From NCBI GenBank assembly GCA_021819535.1, contig JAKAQU010000070.1:1-10694 (forward strand): 10,694 nt of DNA, in the 5' to 3' direction. Below the pieces are notes generated by a model, which did not search any database, was not told the origin of the DNA, and worked only from the letters and a program-made list of their open reading frames with translations. The DNA is from Pseudomonadota bacterium (GTDB lineage Bacteria > Pseudomonadota > Alphaproteobacteria > Acetobacterales > Acetobacteraceae). Below are positions 10,482 to 10,694 of this stretch, one piece after another; positions within the stretch are counted from its first letter, which is position 1; the number at the start of each line of letters is the position of its first letter. The translations under genes and the position numbers were made by a program.

Positions 10482-10496
10482 TTATTGAAGGTGTCC
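9915..10496 (+). mobile_element. IS5-family insertion sequence remnant (5'-deleted)
   Basis: The right part of an IS element, defined by a transposase fragment in the IS5 style (see the overlapping pseudogene). The right boundary is put near GAAGGTGTCC (10487-10496), just before the base composition falls; an outer limit near 10521 is also possible. A candidate pair of imperfect ends is GTTTGTGTTA (9901-9910) with the reverse complement of TAACCCCAAAC near 10509-10519. If real, the element has lost its interior 5' portion and spans about 9899-10521. No target duplication can be assigned. Confidence 0.65.
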
Positions 10497-10694
10497 GATT
10501 AACTCCGATAACCCCAAACGGGCAAATAGAAGCGCCAAACTTTCAAACCATACAATAAATAACATGTAATTGCTTTAATATTTACACAAATTATAAATAA
10601 TCAAGCATTGTTAAGGGCTTTGTTGCTATATTCTTTATAGTTAGAATATTCGTTAACTGATTTTTTTCTTATTTCGTCCTTCATCATGTAACCC
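10497..10694. other. AT-rich non-coding region at window end
   Basis: Composition drops sharply: by hand count 36 G/C of 144 bases from 10551 to 10694, against the GC-rich rest. No open frame of useful size is present on either strand, and no tRNA or repeat array is visible. A weak stem, AGTTA (10639-10643) with TAACT (10654-10658), is followed by seven T (10661-10667) and could be a poor Rho-independent terminator on the plus strand. Probably foreign DNA or the flank of an island; the gene it belongs to lies outside the window. Confidence 0.55.

Noticed and set aside
10608..10651. Promoter-like hexamers (TTGTTA, TATATT, TAGAAT) in the AT-rich tail
   Set aside because: Spacings are wrong (about 13 or 20 bases), and such matches are frequent in DNA this AT-rich.

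Overview
The window is high in G+C and densely coded, with codon use and gene content typical of an alphaproteobacterium. The sdhE-mfd pair next to a divergent recG, and the IS5-type transposase remnant, would fit Rhodospirillales/Acetobacteraceae, but genus placement is inference from memory of such neighbourhoods. The last ~150 bases are abruptly AT-rich (I count 36 G/C in 144 bases from 10551 to 10694), so the right edge enters DNA of a different origin.

Layout. (1) 1-2859, minus strand: a tightly packed three-gene ABC exporter cassette of the GldA/GldF/GldG type (ATPase, six-helix ABC-2 permease, auxiliary GldG-like protein cut by the window edge). Genes are separated by only 2 bp, so they form one operon. 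(2) 2860-3133: intergenic region between the divergent ABC operon and a lipoprotein gene, with a tentative promoter and a GC-rich hairpin. (3) 3134-3871, plus strand: an unrecognised lipoprotein, probably starting at TTG. (4) 3947-about 6004, minus strand: recG, convergent with the lipoprotein gene. (5) 6033-9769, plus strand: sdhE and mfd, overlapping by 4 bp (GTGA) and divergent from recG. A good sigma70-like promoter (CTGACA, 17 bp, TATATG) lies in the ~30 bp gap and probably overlaps the start of recG. (6) 9770-9914: short non-coding stretch with an 11-bp perfect hairpin. (7) 9915-about 10496: 3' part of an IS5-family element with a 5'-truncated transposase. (8) 10497-10694: AT-rich, non-coding.

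How the genes work together. RecG and Mfd are related dsDNA translocases. RecG remodels stalled replication forks; Mfd clears stalled RNA polymerase and recruits UvrA. They sit back to back around one short control region, with the flavin-insertion factor SdhE translationally coupled to Mfd. The ABC cassette and the lipoprotein are envelope functions. The core of the window is ordinary housekeeping; the least explained parts are the lipoprotein, the compact recG/sdhE control region, and the IS remnant at the sharp composition break. I found no convincing undescribed multi-gene system.
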